Assembly: GCA_050299175.1 (NCBI GenBank)
Contig: JBNKVM010000030.1
Coordinates: 62,001-126,000, forward strand
Source of the DNA: JAPHTQ01 sp050299175
GTDB lineage: Bacteria > Pseudomonadota > Gammaproteobacteria > Thiohalomonadales > Thiohalomonadaceae
Length of the DNA: 64,000 nt
Reading direction: 5' to 3'
Shown here in pieces: positions 51,710 to 61,005 of the stretch. The first letter of the stretch is position 1. Every line of letters begins with the position of its first letter. Under the pieces are notes generated by a model that searched no databases, was not told where the DNA came from, and saw only the letters and a program-made list of their open reading frames with translations. The position numbers were made by a program, and so were the translations under genes.

Positions 51710-52292
51710 GTTTCTCTGCGACCGCCACTGTATAGGTCTTGCCCTGCTTGAGCTTGTCGTAGTTACCGAAGACTTCATTGAAACTCCTTTTCACGAACTG
51801 GCGCAGGCCGGTAATGGTGACCACGTAGAGCCGACCGCCCGGCTTGAGGTGGGCCAGCGCATCGTAGAGGAATAGGTATAGCATCTCGTTGCCGACTTTG
51901 GCGGGGATATTGGAGGCGATAACATCAAACTTCCGTTGCCCGACTCCTTCCAGACCGTTGCTGAGGATCGCCTCGGCGTTGGAGATGCCGTTGGCCTGAA
52001 TATTCTTGTTGGCGTAGTCGACAGCGACGAAGTCTTTGTCCACCAACAGGGTATTCCCCTTGGGTGCCAGCCGCGCCATGGTCATGCCGATGGGGCCGTA
52101 ACCACAACCCAGGTCGAGGCAGTCGTCGCTTTCGCCGATCTCCATATAGTCGAGCAACATCCGTGAGCCCTCGTCGATCTCCCGTGGCGAGAAGACCCCC
52201 CAGGTGGTGTGAAAGGTGAAGGTCTGGTCACGCAGAGTCTCGCTGAAGACGATGTCCTGGCGCAGCTTATTGAGAAAGGCCTTGGTATCCAT
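51705..52292 (-). CDS. Class I SAM-dependent methyltransferase (RsmC/RlmG-type small domain)
   Basis: 195 residues. It has the SAM loop LDLGCGYGPIGMTMARLAP and the catalytic SNIPAKVGNEM (NPP-like motif, here NIPA) usual for RNA guanine-N2 methyltransferases of the MTS family. It begins MDTKAFLNKLRQDIVFSETLRDQTFTFHTTWGVFSPREIDEGSRMLL, as in the RsmC/RlmG-like half. Likely rRNA or protein methylation. It overlaps the CbbR-type site by its stop codon and reads toward cbbM. Confidence 0.82.
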   Translation of the reverse strand: MDTKAFLNKLRQDIVFSETLRDQTFTFHTTWGVFSPREIDEGSRMLLDYMEIGESDDCLDLGCGYGPIGMTMARLAPKGNTLLVDKDFVAVDYANKNIQANGISNAEAILSNGLEGVGQRKFDVIASNIPAKVGNEMLYLFLYDALAHLKPGGRLYVVTITGLRQFVKRSFNEVFGNYDKLKQGKTYTVAVAEKP

Positions 52293-52407
52293 GGGCGTTC
52301 CGCTGGTGAGAAAGGCGCCTATTATGGCCGCTGATGCGGCAAACGGACAGCCGGGCCTTCCAATTCGCCCTCCTTATGGTTTAATGGCTTATTATCAGCC
52401 GGTAACG

Positions 52408-52425
52408 CATAAGCCTTAACTTATG
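52408..52425. promoter_or_regulatory. CbbR-type palindrome overlapping the cbbR start codon
   Basis: CATAAG-CCTTAA-CTTATG, identical arms to the site at 51692. Its last three bases are the cbbR ATG, so binding would block translation start or transcription and allow autorepression. Confidence 0.6.
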
Positions 52426-53352
52426 AATATCACCCTGCGCCAGCTTAAGGTCTTCGCCTCGGTCGCCCGCCACCTCAGCTTCACCCGTGCGGCAGAGGAG
52501 TTACACCTGACCCAGCCCGCCGTCTCAATGCAGGTCAAGCAATTGGAAGGCCAGCTCGACACTGCCCTGTTCGAACAGTTGGGCAAAAAGATCTACCTCA
52601 CCGAGGCAGGTGAGGAGGTCTACCAGTACAGCCGCCTTATCGCCCAGCAGTTGGATGAACTGGAAACGGTATTGGCCAACCTGAAGGGGCTGGAAGCTGG
52701 CAAACTGCGCATCTCGGTGGCCACCACCGCCAACTACTTCGCCCCGCGCCTGCTGGCAGCCTTCTGCCAACGCTTCCCCGGGGTCAACGTCATCCTTAAC
52801 GTCACCAATCGCCAAACCCTGCTGCACCAGTTGGCCGACAACGAGGTAGACATGGTAATCATGGGCCAGCCTCCGGCAGAGATGGATCTGGAAGCGGATA
52901 TCTTCATGGACAACCCGCTGGTGACCATCGCCCCGCCAGATCACCCACTGACCAAAAAGAAGGCTATCCCGATCAGGGAGCTGGAAAAAGAGACCTTCCT
53001 CATGCGCGAGGCCGGTTCCGGTACCCGCATCGCCATGCAACGTTTCTTCGACCAGCACGGTGTTACTCTCACCACCAGCATGGAGGTGAGTAGTGACGAA
53101 GCGATCAAACAGAGCGTTCAGGCAGGACTTGGTCTGGGCGTAATGTCCCAGGATGCGGTGCAGATGGAACTCGGTCTTGGCAAGCTGGTGATCCTCGACA
53201 TCAAGGAGTTCCCCTTCGTTCGCTACTGGTATCTGGTACACCGTCGCGGCAAACGTCTCTCCGCCATCGCCGAAGCGTTCAAGGAATTCATGGTCAAGGA
53301 AGCAGCGGTGACGTTAGGCAAGAAGCCGCCGGAGGCTGGCAAGTCGCGTTAA
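52423..53352 (+). CDS. cbbR: LysR-type regulator CbbR
   Basis: 309 residues. Winged helix: TLRQLKVFASVARHLSFTRAAEELHLTQPAVSMQVKQLEGQLDTALFEQLGKKIYLTEAG, and an effector domain. Divergent placement beside cbbM, opposite orientation, with CATAAG palindromes between, identifies it as CbbR. No evident ribosome binding site precedes the ATG, which is inside the palindrome. It should activate RuBisCO genes in response to metabolites such as RuBP. Confidence 0.92.
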   Translation: MNITLRQLKVFASVARHLSFTRAAEELHLTQPAVSMQVKQLEGQLDTALFEQLGKKIYLTEAGEEVYQYSRLIAQQLDELETVLANLKGLEAGKLRISVATTANYFAPRLLAAFCQRFPGVNVILNVTNRQTLLHQLADNEVDMVIMGQPPAEMDLEADIFMDNPLVTIAPPDHPLTKKKAIPIRELEKETFLMREAGSGTRIAMQRFFDQHGVTLTTSMEVSSDEAIKQSVQAGLGLGVMSQDAVQMELGLGKLVILDIKEFPFVRYWYLVHRRGKRLSAIAEAFKEFMVKEAAVTLGKKPPEAGKSR

Positions 53353-53384
53353 TCATCACCTATCTCATTCCATTCGGCTATTAC

Positions 53385-53786
53385 CTACAGCGGCTGCGCC
53401 TGAATAAAACGGAATTCCTGAGTGACACCCTGGAATCCCCACGAATCTGCACGAACATCATGAATAACAATGTAACTGGCCGGCGTTATCGGCCCAAGCA
53501 ATGCCTGCATATCCGCAAAAACCGCCTTTACATACTCTGCTTTTTGCACTTTGGTGTTGGTTCCTTCCGTAATCTTGATATCGAGATAAAAAGTCACTGC
53601 GTTCTGATCACTCCCCCGTGTTCCACCAACAAACCAACGTTCCGGTGAAACAAACTCCACATCAATAGATGTTACCTCCTGCTTCTTCCCTAGCACCTTA
53701 CTTGTATGCTCCATCAAACTGGCAACGATACTTTCAGCTAGACGGGATGACTCATTCGCAGAAACGCGGCAATTCAAATACGGCAT
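53385..53786 (-). CDS. 4-oxalocrotonate tautomerase-family protein
   Basis: 133 residues. It begins MPYLNCRVSAN, giving Pro at position 1 after Met removal, the tautomerase catalytic residue. The body has two beta-alpha-beta halves. Start ATG 53786 is selected by AGGGAAG upstream and by the Pro requirement. It lies after the CbbR gene and next to the fba terminator. Substrate unknown. Confidence 0.75.
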   Translation of the reverse strand: MPYLNCRVSANESSRLAESIVASLMEHTSKVLGKKQEVTSIDVEFVSPERWFVGGTRGSDQNAVTFYLDIKITEGTNTKVQKAEYVKAVFADMQALLGPITPASYIVIHDVRADSWGFQGVTQEFRFIQAQPL

Positions 53787-53832
53787 GATACTTCCCTTGC
53801 TCCGTAGATTTTGTCGAATGACATCATACAAA

Positions 53833-53854
53833 AAAGCGGCCCGAAGGCCGCTTT
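53833..53854. terminator. Intrinsic terminator after fba
   Basis: Arms AAAGCGGCC and GGCCGCTTT around CGAA, with T/A runs on both sides. It sits between fba and the tautomerase gene; both are on the minus strand, so it ends the Calvin-cycle run. Confidence 0.88.
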
Positions 53855-53876
53855 CTTTTTTCTATTCAAGATTGAC

Positions 53877-54941
53877 TTACTTGACCTTCGGGTCGAGCTT
53901 GCCGCTCTCATACTCCTGGAACATAACTTCCAGGGAAACCGGCTTGATCTTGGAGGCCATGCCGGCAGAACCGAAGGCTTCGTAACGTGCTTTACAAATT
54001 CCAGCCATCGCCTTGGTCGCTTCCTTGAGGAATTTACGCGGGTCGAAGTTGGATTTGTTCTCGGCCAGGTGACGACGTACGGAACCGGTGGAGGCCATAC
54101 GCAGGTCGGTGTCGATGTTGACCTTACGCACACCAGACTTGATACCTTCAACGATCTCTTCAACCGGTACGCCGTAGGTTTGCCCCATGTCGCCGCCGAA
54201 GTCGTTGATGATTTTGAGCCAGTCCTGCGGTACGGAAGAGGAACCGTGCATAACCAGGTGAACGGTCGGGATGCGCTCGTGGATCTCTTTCACGCGGTCG
54301 ATACGCAGGATCTTGCCGGTCGGCTCCTGGGTGAATTTATAAGCACCGTGTGAGGTACCGATGGCGATTGCCAGGGCATCTACACCGGTCTGCTTAACAA
54401 AGTCGGCCGCTTCGTTGGGATCGGTCAGCAGCTGATCCATGTCGAGCTTGCCTTCGGCACCGTGGCCGTCTTCTTCACCCATCTCACCGGTTTCCAGTGA
54501 ACCCAGGCAACCCAGTTCGCCTTCAACGGAAACACCACAGGCGTGAGCCATGTCGACAACCTGCTTGGTGACGTTGACGTTGTACTCGTAGCTGGAAGGA
54601 GTCTTGCCGTCAGCCATCAGGGAGCCGTCCATCATGACTGAGGAGAAACCTGACTGAATGGAGCGGGCACAGATAGAAGGAGAGGCACCGTGGTCCTGGT
54701 GCATGCAGACCGGGATATCCGGATACTGCTCAATCGCTGCCAGAATCAGGTGACGCAGGAAGGGCTCGCCTGCATAGGAACGGGCACCGGCAGAACCCTG
54801 CAGGATAACCGGGCTATCAACTTCAGCAGCAGCCTGCATGATGGCATGCACCTGCTCCATGTTGTTGACGTTGAAAGCGGGCAGACCGTAGCCGTTCTCT
54901 GCGGCATGGTCCAGTAATTGGCGCATAGATACCAGGGCCAT
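53877..54941 (-). CDS. fba: Fructose-bisphosphate aldolase, class II
   Basis: 354 residues, Zn-dependent aldolase of the Calvin type: GLPAFNVNNMEQVHAIM, QGSAGARSYAG, CMHQDHGAS with metal-binding His, SVEGELGCLGS, IGTSHGAYKF, LVMHGSSSVP and VNIDTDLRMA. GGAGG precedes ATG 54941. It follows pyk in the same direction, 75 bp after its stop, and ends the run tkt-gap-pgk-pyk-fba. Confidence 0.97.
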   Translation of the reverse strand: MALVSMRQLLDHAAENGYGLPAFNVNNMEQVHAIMQAAAEVDSPVILQGSAGARSYAGEPFLRHLILAAIEQYPDIPVCMHQDHGASPSICARSIQSGFSSVMMDGSLMADGKTPSSYEYNVNVTKQVVDMAHACGVSVEGELGCLGSLETGEMGEEDGHGAEGKLDMDQLLTDPNEAADFVKQTGVDALAIAIGTSHGAYKFTQEPTGKILRIDRVKEIHERIPTVHLVMHGSSSVPQDWLKIINDFGGDMGQTYGVPVEEIVEGIKSGVRKVNIDTDLRMASTGSVRRHLAENKSNFDPRKFLKEATKAMAGICKARYEAFGSAGMASKIKPVSLEVMFQEYESGKLDPKVK

Positions 54942-55015
54942 TTCGACCTCCTTCGATTTATCGATTTAGTAGCAAAAAAATCTGTTTCTCTTACTAGCCG
55001 GACACTCCGACCAGC

Positions 55016-56449
55016 TTAGACCAGTTCACCGACGCGGACGATCTTCATCGCGTTAGTACCGCCATGGATACCCATCAGATCGCCCTTAGTGATAATCACC
55101 AGATCGCCGTCACGCACTGCACCACGACGACGCAGTTCATCGATGGCCTCACGGTTCAGTTCCACGTGGTCGGTCGCCGTCACATCAAAACTCACCGGGT
55201 AAACACCGCGGTAGATGGTTACCTTGCGACGTGTCTCCACATGCCGAGTCATGGCATAGATGGGAATACCGGAGCTAATACGCGACATCCACAGTGTGGT
55301 CGAACCAGACTCGGTCAGTGCAGCGATCGCCTTCACCTTGAGGTGGTTAGCGCTATACATTGCCGCCATCGCGATCGCCTCGTCGATGTGACTGAATTCG
55401 GAATGAATACGGTGATCCGATTCCTTGGCGATACGCTGCTTTTCCGCCTCAAGACAGACGCGGTGCATCGCGGCAATCGCTTTGTCCGGATATTTACCGG
55501 TGGCGGTTTCCGCAGAAAGCATGATCGCATCGGTACCATCGAGTACCGCGTTGGCCACGTCGAATACTTCAGCACGAGTCGGGATCTGGTTTTCGATCAT
55601 CGACTCCATCATCTGCGTCGCAGTGATGACTACGCGGTTCATCTCGCGGGCACGGCGAATCAGTTGCTTCTGTACCGGCGGCAGTGCGGCATCACCGATC
55701 TCTACACCTAAGTCACCACGGGCAATCATGATCACATCGGAGGCAGCAATAATTTCGTCAACCACTTCCAGCGCTTCGGCACGTTCGATCTTGGCAACAA
55801 TACCGCCATTACCGCCAGCCGCCTTGAACAGTTCACGCGCCTCTTCGATATCCGAGGCACTACGTGGGAAAGAGACAGCAACGTAATCCGCTTCCATCTT
55901 GGCCGCGGTAATAATATCGGCGCGATCTTTTTCGGTCAGTGCCGGAGCAGAAAGTCCGCCACCCTGACGATTAATCCCTTTACGATCGGAAAGGGTACCG
56001 CCGACAACCACACGGCAGATAATTTGCGCACCCTCGACCTGCTCGACCCAGAACACCAGGCGGCCATCGTCGAGCAACAGTGTGTCACCACGACTGAGAT
56101 CGTTGGGCAGTTCCTTGTAGGCGATACCGACTCGCTTTTGATCGCCATCATTGGTAGGGCACTCGGCATCGAGAATGAAGGTATCACCCTCGGCCAGCTC
56201 AATCTTGCCGTTCTTGAATTTGTCGATGCGGATCTTCGGCCCCTGCAGGTCGCAAAGTACGCCGACCTGACGACCATGAGCGCGGGAACGGTTACGCAGC
56301 TTTTCAGCACGCTCGATATGTTCTTCGGGAGAACCGTGGGAGAAATTAATACGGACGACATCGACACCGGCTTCGATGATCTTGTCGAGCATCTTCGGGT
56401 CGTCTGTCGCAGGGCCAAGAGTGGCCAAAATCTTTGTTCGTCTTTGCAT
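55016..56449 (-). CDS. pyk: Pyruvate kinase
   Basis: 477 residues. Visible are RRTKILATLGPATDD, VRINFSHG, LCDLQGPKIRI, KIERAEALEVVDEIIAASDVIMIARGDLGVEIG, and ATQMMESMIENQIPTRAEVFDVANAVLDGTDAIMLSAETA. It converts phosphoenolpyruvate to pyruvate. In this operon it links the Calvin product 3-phosphoglycerate to central metabolism. It lies 70 bp after the pgk stop. Confidence 0.97.
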   Translation of the reverse strand: MQRRTKILATLGPATDDPKMLDKIIEAGVDVVRINFSHGSPEEHIERAEKLRNRSRAHGRQVGVLCDLQGPKIRIDKFKNGKIELAEGDTFILDAECPTNDGDQKRVGIAYKELPNDLSRGDTLLLDDGRLVFWVEQVEGAQIICRVVVGGTLSDRKGINRQGGGLSAPALTEKDRADIITAAKMEADYVAVSFPRSASDIEEARELFKAAGGNGGIVAKIERAEALEVVDEIIAASDVIMIARGDLGVEIGDAALPPVQKQLIRRAREMNRVVITATQMMESMIENQIPTRAEVFDVANAVLDGTDAIMLSAETATGKYPDKAIAAMHRVCLEAEKQRIAKESDHRIHSEFSHIDEAIAMAAMYSANHLKVKAIAALTESGSTTLWMSRISSGIPIYAMTRHVETRRKVTIYRGVYPVSFDVTATDHVELNREAIDELRRRGAVRDGDLVIITKGDLMGIHGGTNAMKIVRVGELV

Positions 56450-56518
56450 ATTTGCTCTTTTAGTTGTGTGCGGTCAGTACTGCGGACGGGTACCCTCTAC
56501 CCTCCCGCCGACCGGAAA

Positions 56519-57700
56519 TTACTGCTTTGCGCGTTCTTCGAGCATGGCCACCGCAGGCAGGGTTTTGCCCTCGAGGTACTCAAGGAAAGCACCACCGGCG
56601 GTAGAAATGTAAGAGACCTTGTCGTAGATGTCGTACTTCTGAATTGCCGCGATGGTGTCACCACCACCTGCCAAACTGAAGCCGTTGGCATTAGCGATGG
56701 CCATGGAGACGGTCTTGGTACCTTCGCCGAACTGGTCGAACTCGAAGACACCTACCGGGCCGTTCCAAACGATGGTACCGGCCTTGGCAATGATGTCGGC
56801 CAGCTCTTTGGCAGAGTCGGGGCCGATGTCGAAGATCATGTCGTCGTCAGCCACGTCACCGGCGGCCTTGAGTGTCGCCTCGGCGGTCTCGGAAAATTCC
56901 TTACCGCAAACCACGTCAGTAGCGATCGGAATATTGGCACCGCGTGCTTTCATTTTTTCCACCAGCGCTTTGGCGGTGTCGACCAAATCGTCTTCGCAGA
57001 GTGACTTGCCGACGTTGTTGCCCATCGCCTTAAGGAAAGTGTTTGCAATACCACCACCGACCACCAACTGGTCAACCTTCTCGGAGAGAGCTTCCAACAC
57101 AGTCAGCTTGGTAGAAACTTTTGAACCGCCGACGATCGCAACCATCGGGCGGGCCGGGTTAGCCAGAGCCTTGGCCAGGTTGTCCAGCTCGTCGGCCAGC
57201 AACAGACCGGCACAGGCGACCGGGGCAAATTTGCCGGCGCCGTGAGTAGAAGCCTGGGCGCGGTGCGCGGTACCGAAGGCATCCATAACGAAAACATCGC
57301 ACAGGGCAGCGTATTTCTTTGACAGCTCTTCGTTGTCCTTCTTCTCACCGGCATTGAAGCGAACGTTCTCCAGCAGAACCACTTCACCGTCGGCAACATC
57401 GAAACCGCCATCCAGGTAATCTTTGATCAGGCGAACTTCCTTGCCCATCTTCGCGCTCATGTCGGCAGCGATAGGTGCCATAGAGTTCTCTTCGTCCACC
57501 TTGCCCTCTTCCGGGCGACCGCGGTGAGACATCACCATGACCTTGGCACCGGCTTTAACGCAGTGCTCAATGGTCGGCATGGAAGCGGAGATACGGGCGT
57601 CTGAAGTGACCTTACCGTCCTTAACCGGAACGTTGAGGTCGGCACGGATCAGTACCTTTTTGCCTGAGAGATCGAGATCGGTCAGTTTGATGAAAGACAT
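56519..57700 (-). CDS. pgk: Phosphoglycerate kinase
   Basis: 393 residues. Substrate-binding VLIRADLNVPVKDG, HRGRPEEG, VLLENVRFNAGEK, VDAFGTAHRAQAS-type; nucleotide part IVGGSKVSTKL, GNNVGKSL..., WNGPVGVFEFDQFGEGT and AGGGDTIAAI. It phosphorylates 3-phosphoglycerate for the Calvin cycle. GGAG precedes ATG 57700. Downstream of gap with a 250-bp gap full of hairpins. Confidence 0.97.
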   Translation of the reverse strand: MSFIKLTDLDLSGKKVLIRADLNVPVKDGKVTSDARISASMPTIEHCVKAGAKVMVMSHRGRPEEGKVDEENSMAPIAADMSAKMGKEVRLIKDYLDGGFDVADGEVVLLENVRFNAGEKKDNEELSKKYAALCDVFVMDAFGTAHRAQASTHGAGKFAPVACAGLLLADELDNLAKALANPARPMVAIVGGSKVSTKLTVLEALSEKVDQLVVGGGIANTFLKAMGNNVGKSLCEDDLVDTAKALVEKMKARGANIPIATDVVCGKEFSETAEATLKAAGDVADDDMIFDIGPDSAKELADIIAKAGTIVWNGPVGVFEFDQFGEGTKTVSMAIANANGFSLAGGGDTIAAIQKYDIYDKVSYISTAGGAFLEYLEGKTLPAVAMLEERAKQ

Positions 57701-57723
57701 ATTTCACTCCGTCATATTTTCAA

Positions 57724-57805
57724 AGAATTTTGCCAAACCGGTGGCTTGGCGAAATTCTCTAACAACAATGTTTCAGAGGTTAGGTCGGGCAATACTGCCC
57801 GACCT
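57724..57805. other. Two hairpins between gap and pgk
   Basis: Hairpin one at 57724-57758 has arms AGAATTTTGCCAA and CTTGGCGAAATTCT. Hairpin two at 57782-57805 has arms AGGTCGGGCA and TGCCCGACCT. Neither has a T-run. They can protect or split the messenger so gap and pgk are made at different levels. Confidence 0.5.
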
Positions 57806-57826
57806 TCCCTGATGTACTTCAATACC

Positions 57827-57952
57827 AAACAAGCGAGAAATTTTGTTTCCTGGCTAGGCGCGCGAACGTTTTGAACACGGGATGTACAGAAGTACATGAG
57901 TATTCAAAATCGTTCGCGCAACACCGCTAGGGAGCAAAAGGGCCGCTTGTTT
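57827..57952. repeat. Imperfect palindromic intergenic element, copy 3
   Basis: About 126 bp; ends AAACAAGCG and CGCTTGTTT. The core GATGTACagaAGTACATGAGT and the outer arms GGCGCGCGAACG / CGTTCGCGCAACACCG follow the plan of copies 1 and 2. The right end touches the gap TAA. Placement next to a stop codon repeats the pattern seen at trpE and atpB. Confidence 0.7.
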
Positions 57953-58956
57953 TAGTTAGCGGCAACGTGCTGAACGAACCGCAGCATATTGCAGGTATAG
58001 CCGTACTCGTTGTCGTACCAGGAAACGACCTTAACGAAGGTACCATCCAGCGCGATACCGGCTTCGGCATCGAAGATGGAGGAGTAGCCAACGCCACGGA
58101 AGTCGGTGGAAACGACTTTCTCATCGGTGTAACCGAGGGTGTCACCGATACCAGCGGTTTCAGAGGCTTTCTTCATCGCGGCACAGATGTCTTCGTACTT
58201 GGCTTCCTTGTTCAGTTCGACGGTGAGGTCGACAACAGAAACGTCGGAGGTCGGTACGCGGAACGCCATACCGGTCAGCTTGCCATTCAGTTCAGGCAGT
58301 ACAACACCTACGGCTTTAGCAGCACCGGTGGAAGACGGAATGATGTTTTCCAGGATACCGCGGCCACCGCGCCAGTCTTTCTTGGAAGGACCGTCAACGG
58401 TTTTCTGGGTAGCGGTTGCGGCGTGAACGGTGGTCATCAGGCCACGCTTGATGCCCCAGTTGTCGTTCAGAACCTTGGCAACCGGTGCCAGGCAGTTGGT
58501 GGTGCAGGAAGCAGCAGAAACGATGGTCTGACCGGCATAGGTCTCGTGGTTTACGCCGTAAACGAACATCGGGGTCGCGTCCTTGGAAGGAGCAGACATT
58601 ACGACTTTCTTCGCACCCGCAGCGATGTGCTTCTGGCAGGTTTCGTCGGTGAGGAAGAAACCGGTGCACTCGAGAACGATATCAACGTCTACATCGCTCC
58701 ACTTCAGGTTGGCCGGATCGGTCTCGGCGGTCAGGCGGATGGTCTTACCGTTTACCACCAGGTTGTTGCCGCTTACACCAACTTCACCGCCGAAACGACC
58801 GTGTACTGAATCGTACTTCAGCATGTAAGCAAGGTAGTCAGCGTCGAGCAGGTCGTTGATAGCAACAACTTCGATATCGCTGAATTCCTTGGCGATAGCA
58901 CGGAAAGCCATTCGGCCGATACGACCGAAACCGTTAATACCGACTTTGATAGTCAT
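57952..58956 (-). CDS. gap: Glyceraldehyde-3-phosphate dehydrogenase
   Basis: 334 residues. NAD-binding MTIKVGINGFGRIGRMAFRAI, catalytic Cys in VSAASCTTNCLAP, and SWYDNEYGYTCNML at the C-terminus. It reduces 1,3-bisphosphoglycerate in the Calvin direction. It follows tkt by 72 bp and precedes pgk, same strand. Confidence 0.97.
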   Translation of the reverse strand: MTIKVGINGFGRIGRMAFRAIAKEFSDIEVVAINDLLDADYLAYMLKYDSVHGRFGGEVGVSGNNLVVNGKTIRLTAETDPANLKWSDVDVDIVLECTGFFLTDETCQKHIAAGAKKVVMSAPSKDATPMFVYGVNHETYAGQTIVSAASCTTNCLAPVAKVLNDNWGIKRGLMTTVHAATATQKTVDGPSKKDWRGGRGILENIIPSSTGAAKAVGVVLPELNGKLTGMAFRVPTSDVSVVDLTVELNKEAKYEDICAAMKKASETAGIGDTLGYTDEKVVSTDFRGVGYSSIFDAEAGIALDGTFVKVVSWYDNEYGYTCNMLRFVQHVAAN

Positions 58957-59028
58957 GGATGTTTCTCCTAGTTACATTGCAGAAAACGGGTGCGGCACGG
59001 CGCAGGCCGTACCGCAGCAAAAGGTCAG

Positions 59029-61005
59029 TTACAGCACGCTGTTGACGGCGGCAACGACATTCTCAACGGTGAAGCCGAACTCTTTGAACAGTTCACCGGC
59101 CGGGGCAGACTCACCGAAGCGATCGATACCCACTACCTTGTCGGCGTACTTGTACCACATCGGGGTAACACCAGCCTCGACGGCAACGGTGGGTACGCTG
59201 GCGGGTAGTACAGAGCCTTGGTAAGCAGCATCCTGAGCTTCAAAAACATCAACAGAAGGCATGGATACCACGCGGATCTTCTTGCCGCTCATTGCCTCGG
59301 CTGCACCGGTGGCCAGAGCCACTTCGGAACCGGTAGCGATGATGATCGCGTCCGGAGTACCGTCGCAATCTTTCAGCACGTAACCGCCCTTGGCGATGTC
59401 GGCGATCTGCGCATCAGTACGGGCTTGGTGCGGCAGGTTTTGACGCGAGAAGCACATGCTGGTCGGGCCATCCTGACGCTCGATGGCGTAACGCCATGCC
59501 ACGGCAGTCTCGACCGCGTCGCAGGGACGCCATACGCTCATGTTCGGGATCAGACGCATGGAAGCGATCTGCTCCACCGGCTGGTGGGTCGGACCGTCTT
59601 CACCCAGACCGATGGAGTCGTGGGTGTAAACGAAGATGGAACGCTGCTTCATCAGCGCGGCCATACGCAGGGCGTTACGGGCATATTCCATAAACATCAG
59701 GAAGGTGCCACCGAACGGAATGAAACCGCCGTGCAGGGCGATACCGTTCATGATCGCGGACATACCGAACTCGCGCACACCGTAGGAGATGTAGTTACCG
59801 TCGGCCACGGTGTTGGTGATCGACTTGGAACCGCTCCAGGAAGTGAGGTTGGAGGGGGTCAAGTCGGCAGAACCACCGAGGAATTCAGGCAGCACTTCGG
59901 CGTAGCCGTTGATGCTGTTCTGGGAAGCTTTACGGGTTGCCGGACCTTCAGCCTTGGCGTTGATATCGGCGATAAACTTGTCGGCATGCGCTTTCCAGTT
60001 AGCCGGCAGTTCACCCTTCATGCGACGCTCGAACTCAGCCGCCAGTTCCGGGAAGGCCTTCTGGTAGGCGGCGAACTTCTCGCCCCAGCTCTTTTCTGCC
60101 TCGGCACCCTTGGCCTTGGCATCCCAACCTTCATAGATATCGGCAGGGATTTCGAACGGCGCGTGGTTCCAGCCCAGGTTTTCACGGGTGGCCTGGATCT
60201 CATCGGCACCCAGCGGGGCACCGTGGCAGTCGTGGCTACCGCAGAGGTTCGGCGAGCCGAAACCGATGGTGGTCTTGCAGCAGATCAGGGTCGGCTTGTC
60301 GTTGACGGATTTGGCTTCGTGGATCGCCTTGTCGATAGCAGCAGCGTCGTGGCCGTCGACGTCGCGTACCACGTGCCAGCCGTAGGCTTCGAAACGCTTG
60401 GCGGTATCGTCGCTGAACCAGTTCTCAACGTGGCCATCGATGGAGATACCGTTGTCATCCCAGAAGGCGATCAGCTTACCCAGACCGAGGGTACCGGCCA
60501 GGGCGCAGGATTCGTGGGAGACACCTTCCATCATGCAGCCGTCACCGAGGAACACATAGGTGTGGTGATCGACGATGTGGTGGCCGTCGCGGTTGAACTG
60601 AGCCGCCATGGTGCGCTCGGCAATGGCCATACCGACACCGTTGGTGATGCCCTGACCCAGCGGACCGGTGGTGGTCTCAATGCCCGGTGCATAACCGTAC
60701 TCCGGGTGACCCGGGGTGCGGGAGTGCAACTGGCGGAAGTTTTTCAGATCTTCGATACCAAGATCGTAGCCGGTCAGGTGCAGCAGGGAGTAGATCAGCA
60801 TGGAGCCGTGACCGTTGGAAAGAATGAAACGGTCACGATCGAACCACTCCGGATTGACCGGGTTGTGTTTCATGTGGCCGTTCCACAGTACCTCGGCGAT
60901 GTCCGCCATACCCATGGGGGCACCCGGGTGGCCGGAATTCGCCTTTTGCACCGCGTCCATGCTCAGAGCACGGATGGCGTTTGCTAAGTCTCTACGGCTT
61001 GGCAT
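59029..61005 (-). CDS. tkt: Transketolase
   Basis: 658 residues. Thiamine diphosphate-binding: NSGHPGAPMGMADIAEVLW, GPLGQGITNGVGMA, FLGDGCMMEGVSHE, IAFWDDNGISIDG; Pyr domain HDSIGLGEDGPTHQPVEQ. GAAGGAG precedes ATG 61005. It is the first gene of the run and regenerates ribulose 5-phosphate for RuBisCO. No FBPase or SBPase lies in this window. Confidence 0.97.
   Translation of the reverse strand: MPSRRDLANAIRALSMDAVQKANSGHPGAPMGMADIAEVLWNGHMKHNPVNPEWFDRDRFILSNGHGSMLIYSLLHLTGYDLGIEDLKNFRQLHSRTPGHPEYGYAPGIETTTGPLGQGITNGVGMAIAERTMAAQFNRDGHHIVDHHTYVFLGDGCMMEGVSHESCALAGTLGLGKLIAFWDDNGISIDGHVENWFSDDTAKRFEAYGWHVVRDVDGHDAAAIDKAIHEAKSVNDKPTLICCKTTIGFGSPNLCGSHDCHGAPLGADEIQATRENLGWNHAPFEIPADIYEGWDAKAKGAEAEKSWGEKFAAYQKAFPELAAEFERRMKGELPANWKAHADKFIADINAKAEGPATRKASQNSINGYAEVLPEFLGGSADLTPSNLTSWSGSKSITNTVADGNYISYGVREFGMSAIMNGIALHGGFIPFGGTFLMFMEYARNALRMAALMKQRSIFVYTHDSIGLGEDGPTHQPVEQIASMRLIPNMSVWRPCDAVETAVAWRYAIERQDGPTSMCFSRQNLPHQARTDAQIADIAKGGYVLKDCDGTPDAIIIATGSEVALATGAAEAMSGKKIRVVSMPSVDVFEAQDAAYQGSVLPASVPTVAVEAGVTPMWYKYADKVVGIDRFGESAPAGELFKEFGFTVENVVAAVNSVL

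Noticed and set aside
59218..60987. 589-codon open frame on the plus strand opposite transketolase
   Set aside because: Antisense shadow of a strongly conserved gene; no family-like content.
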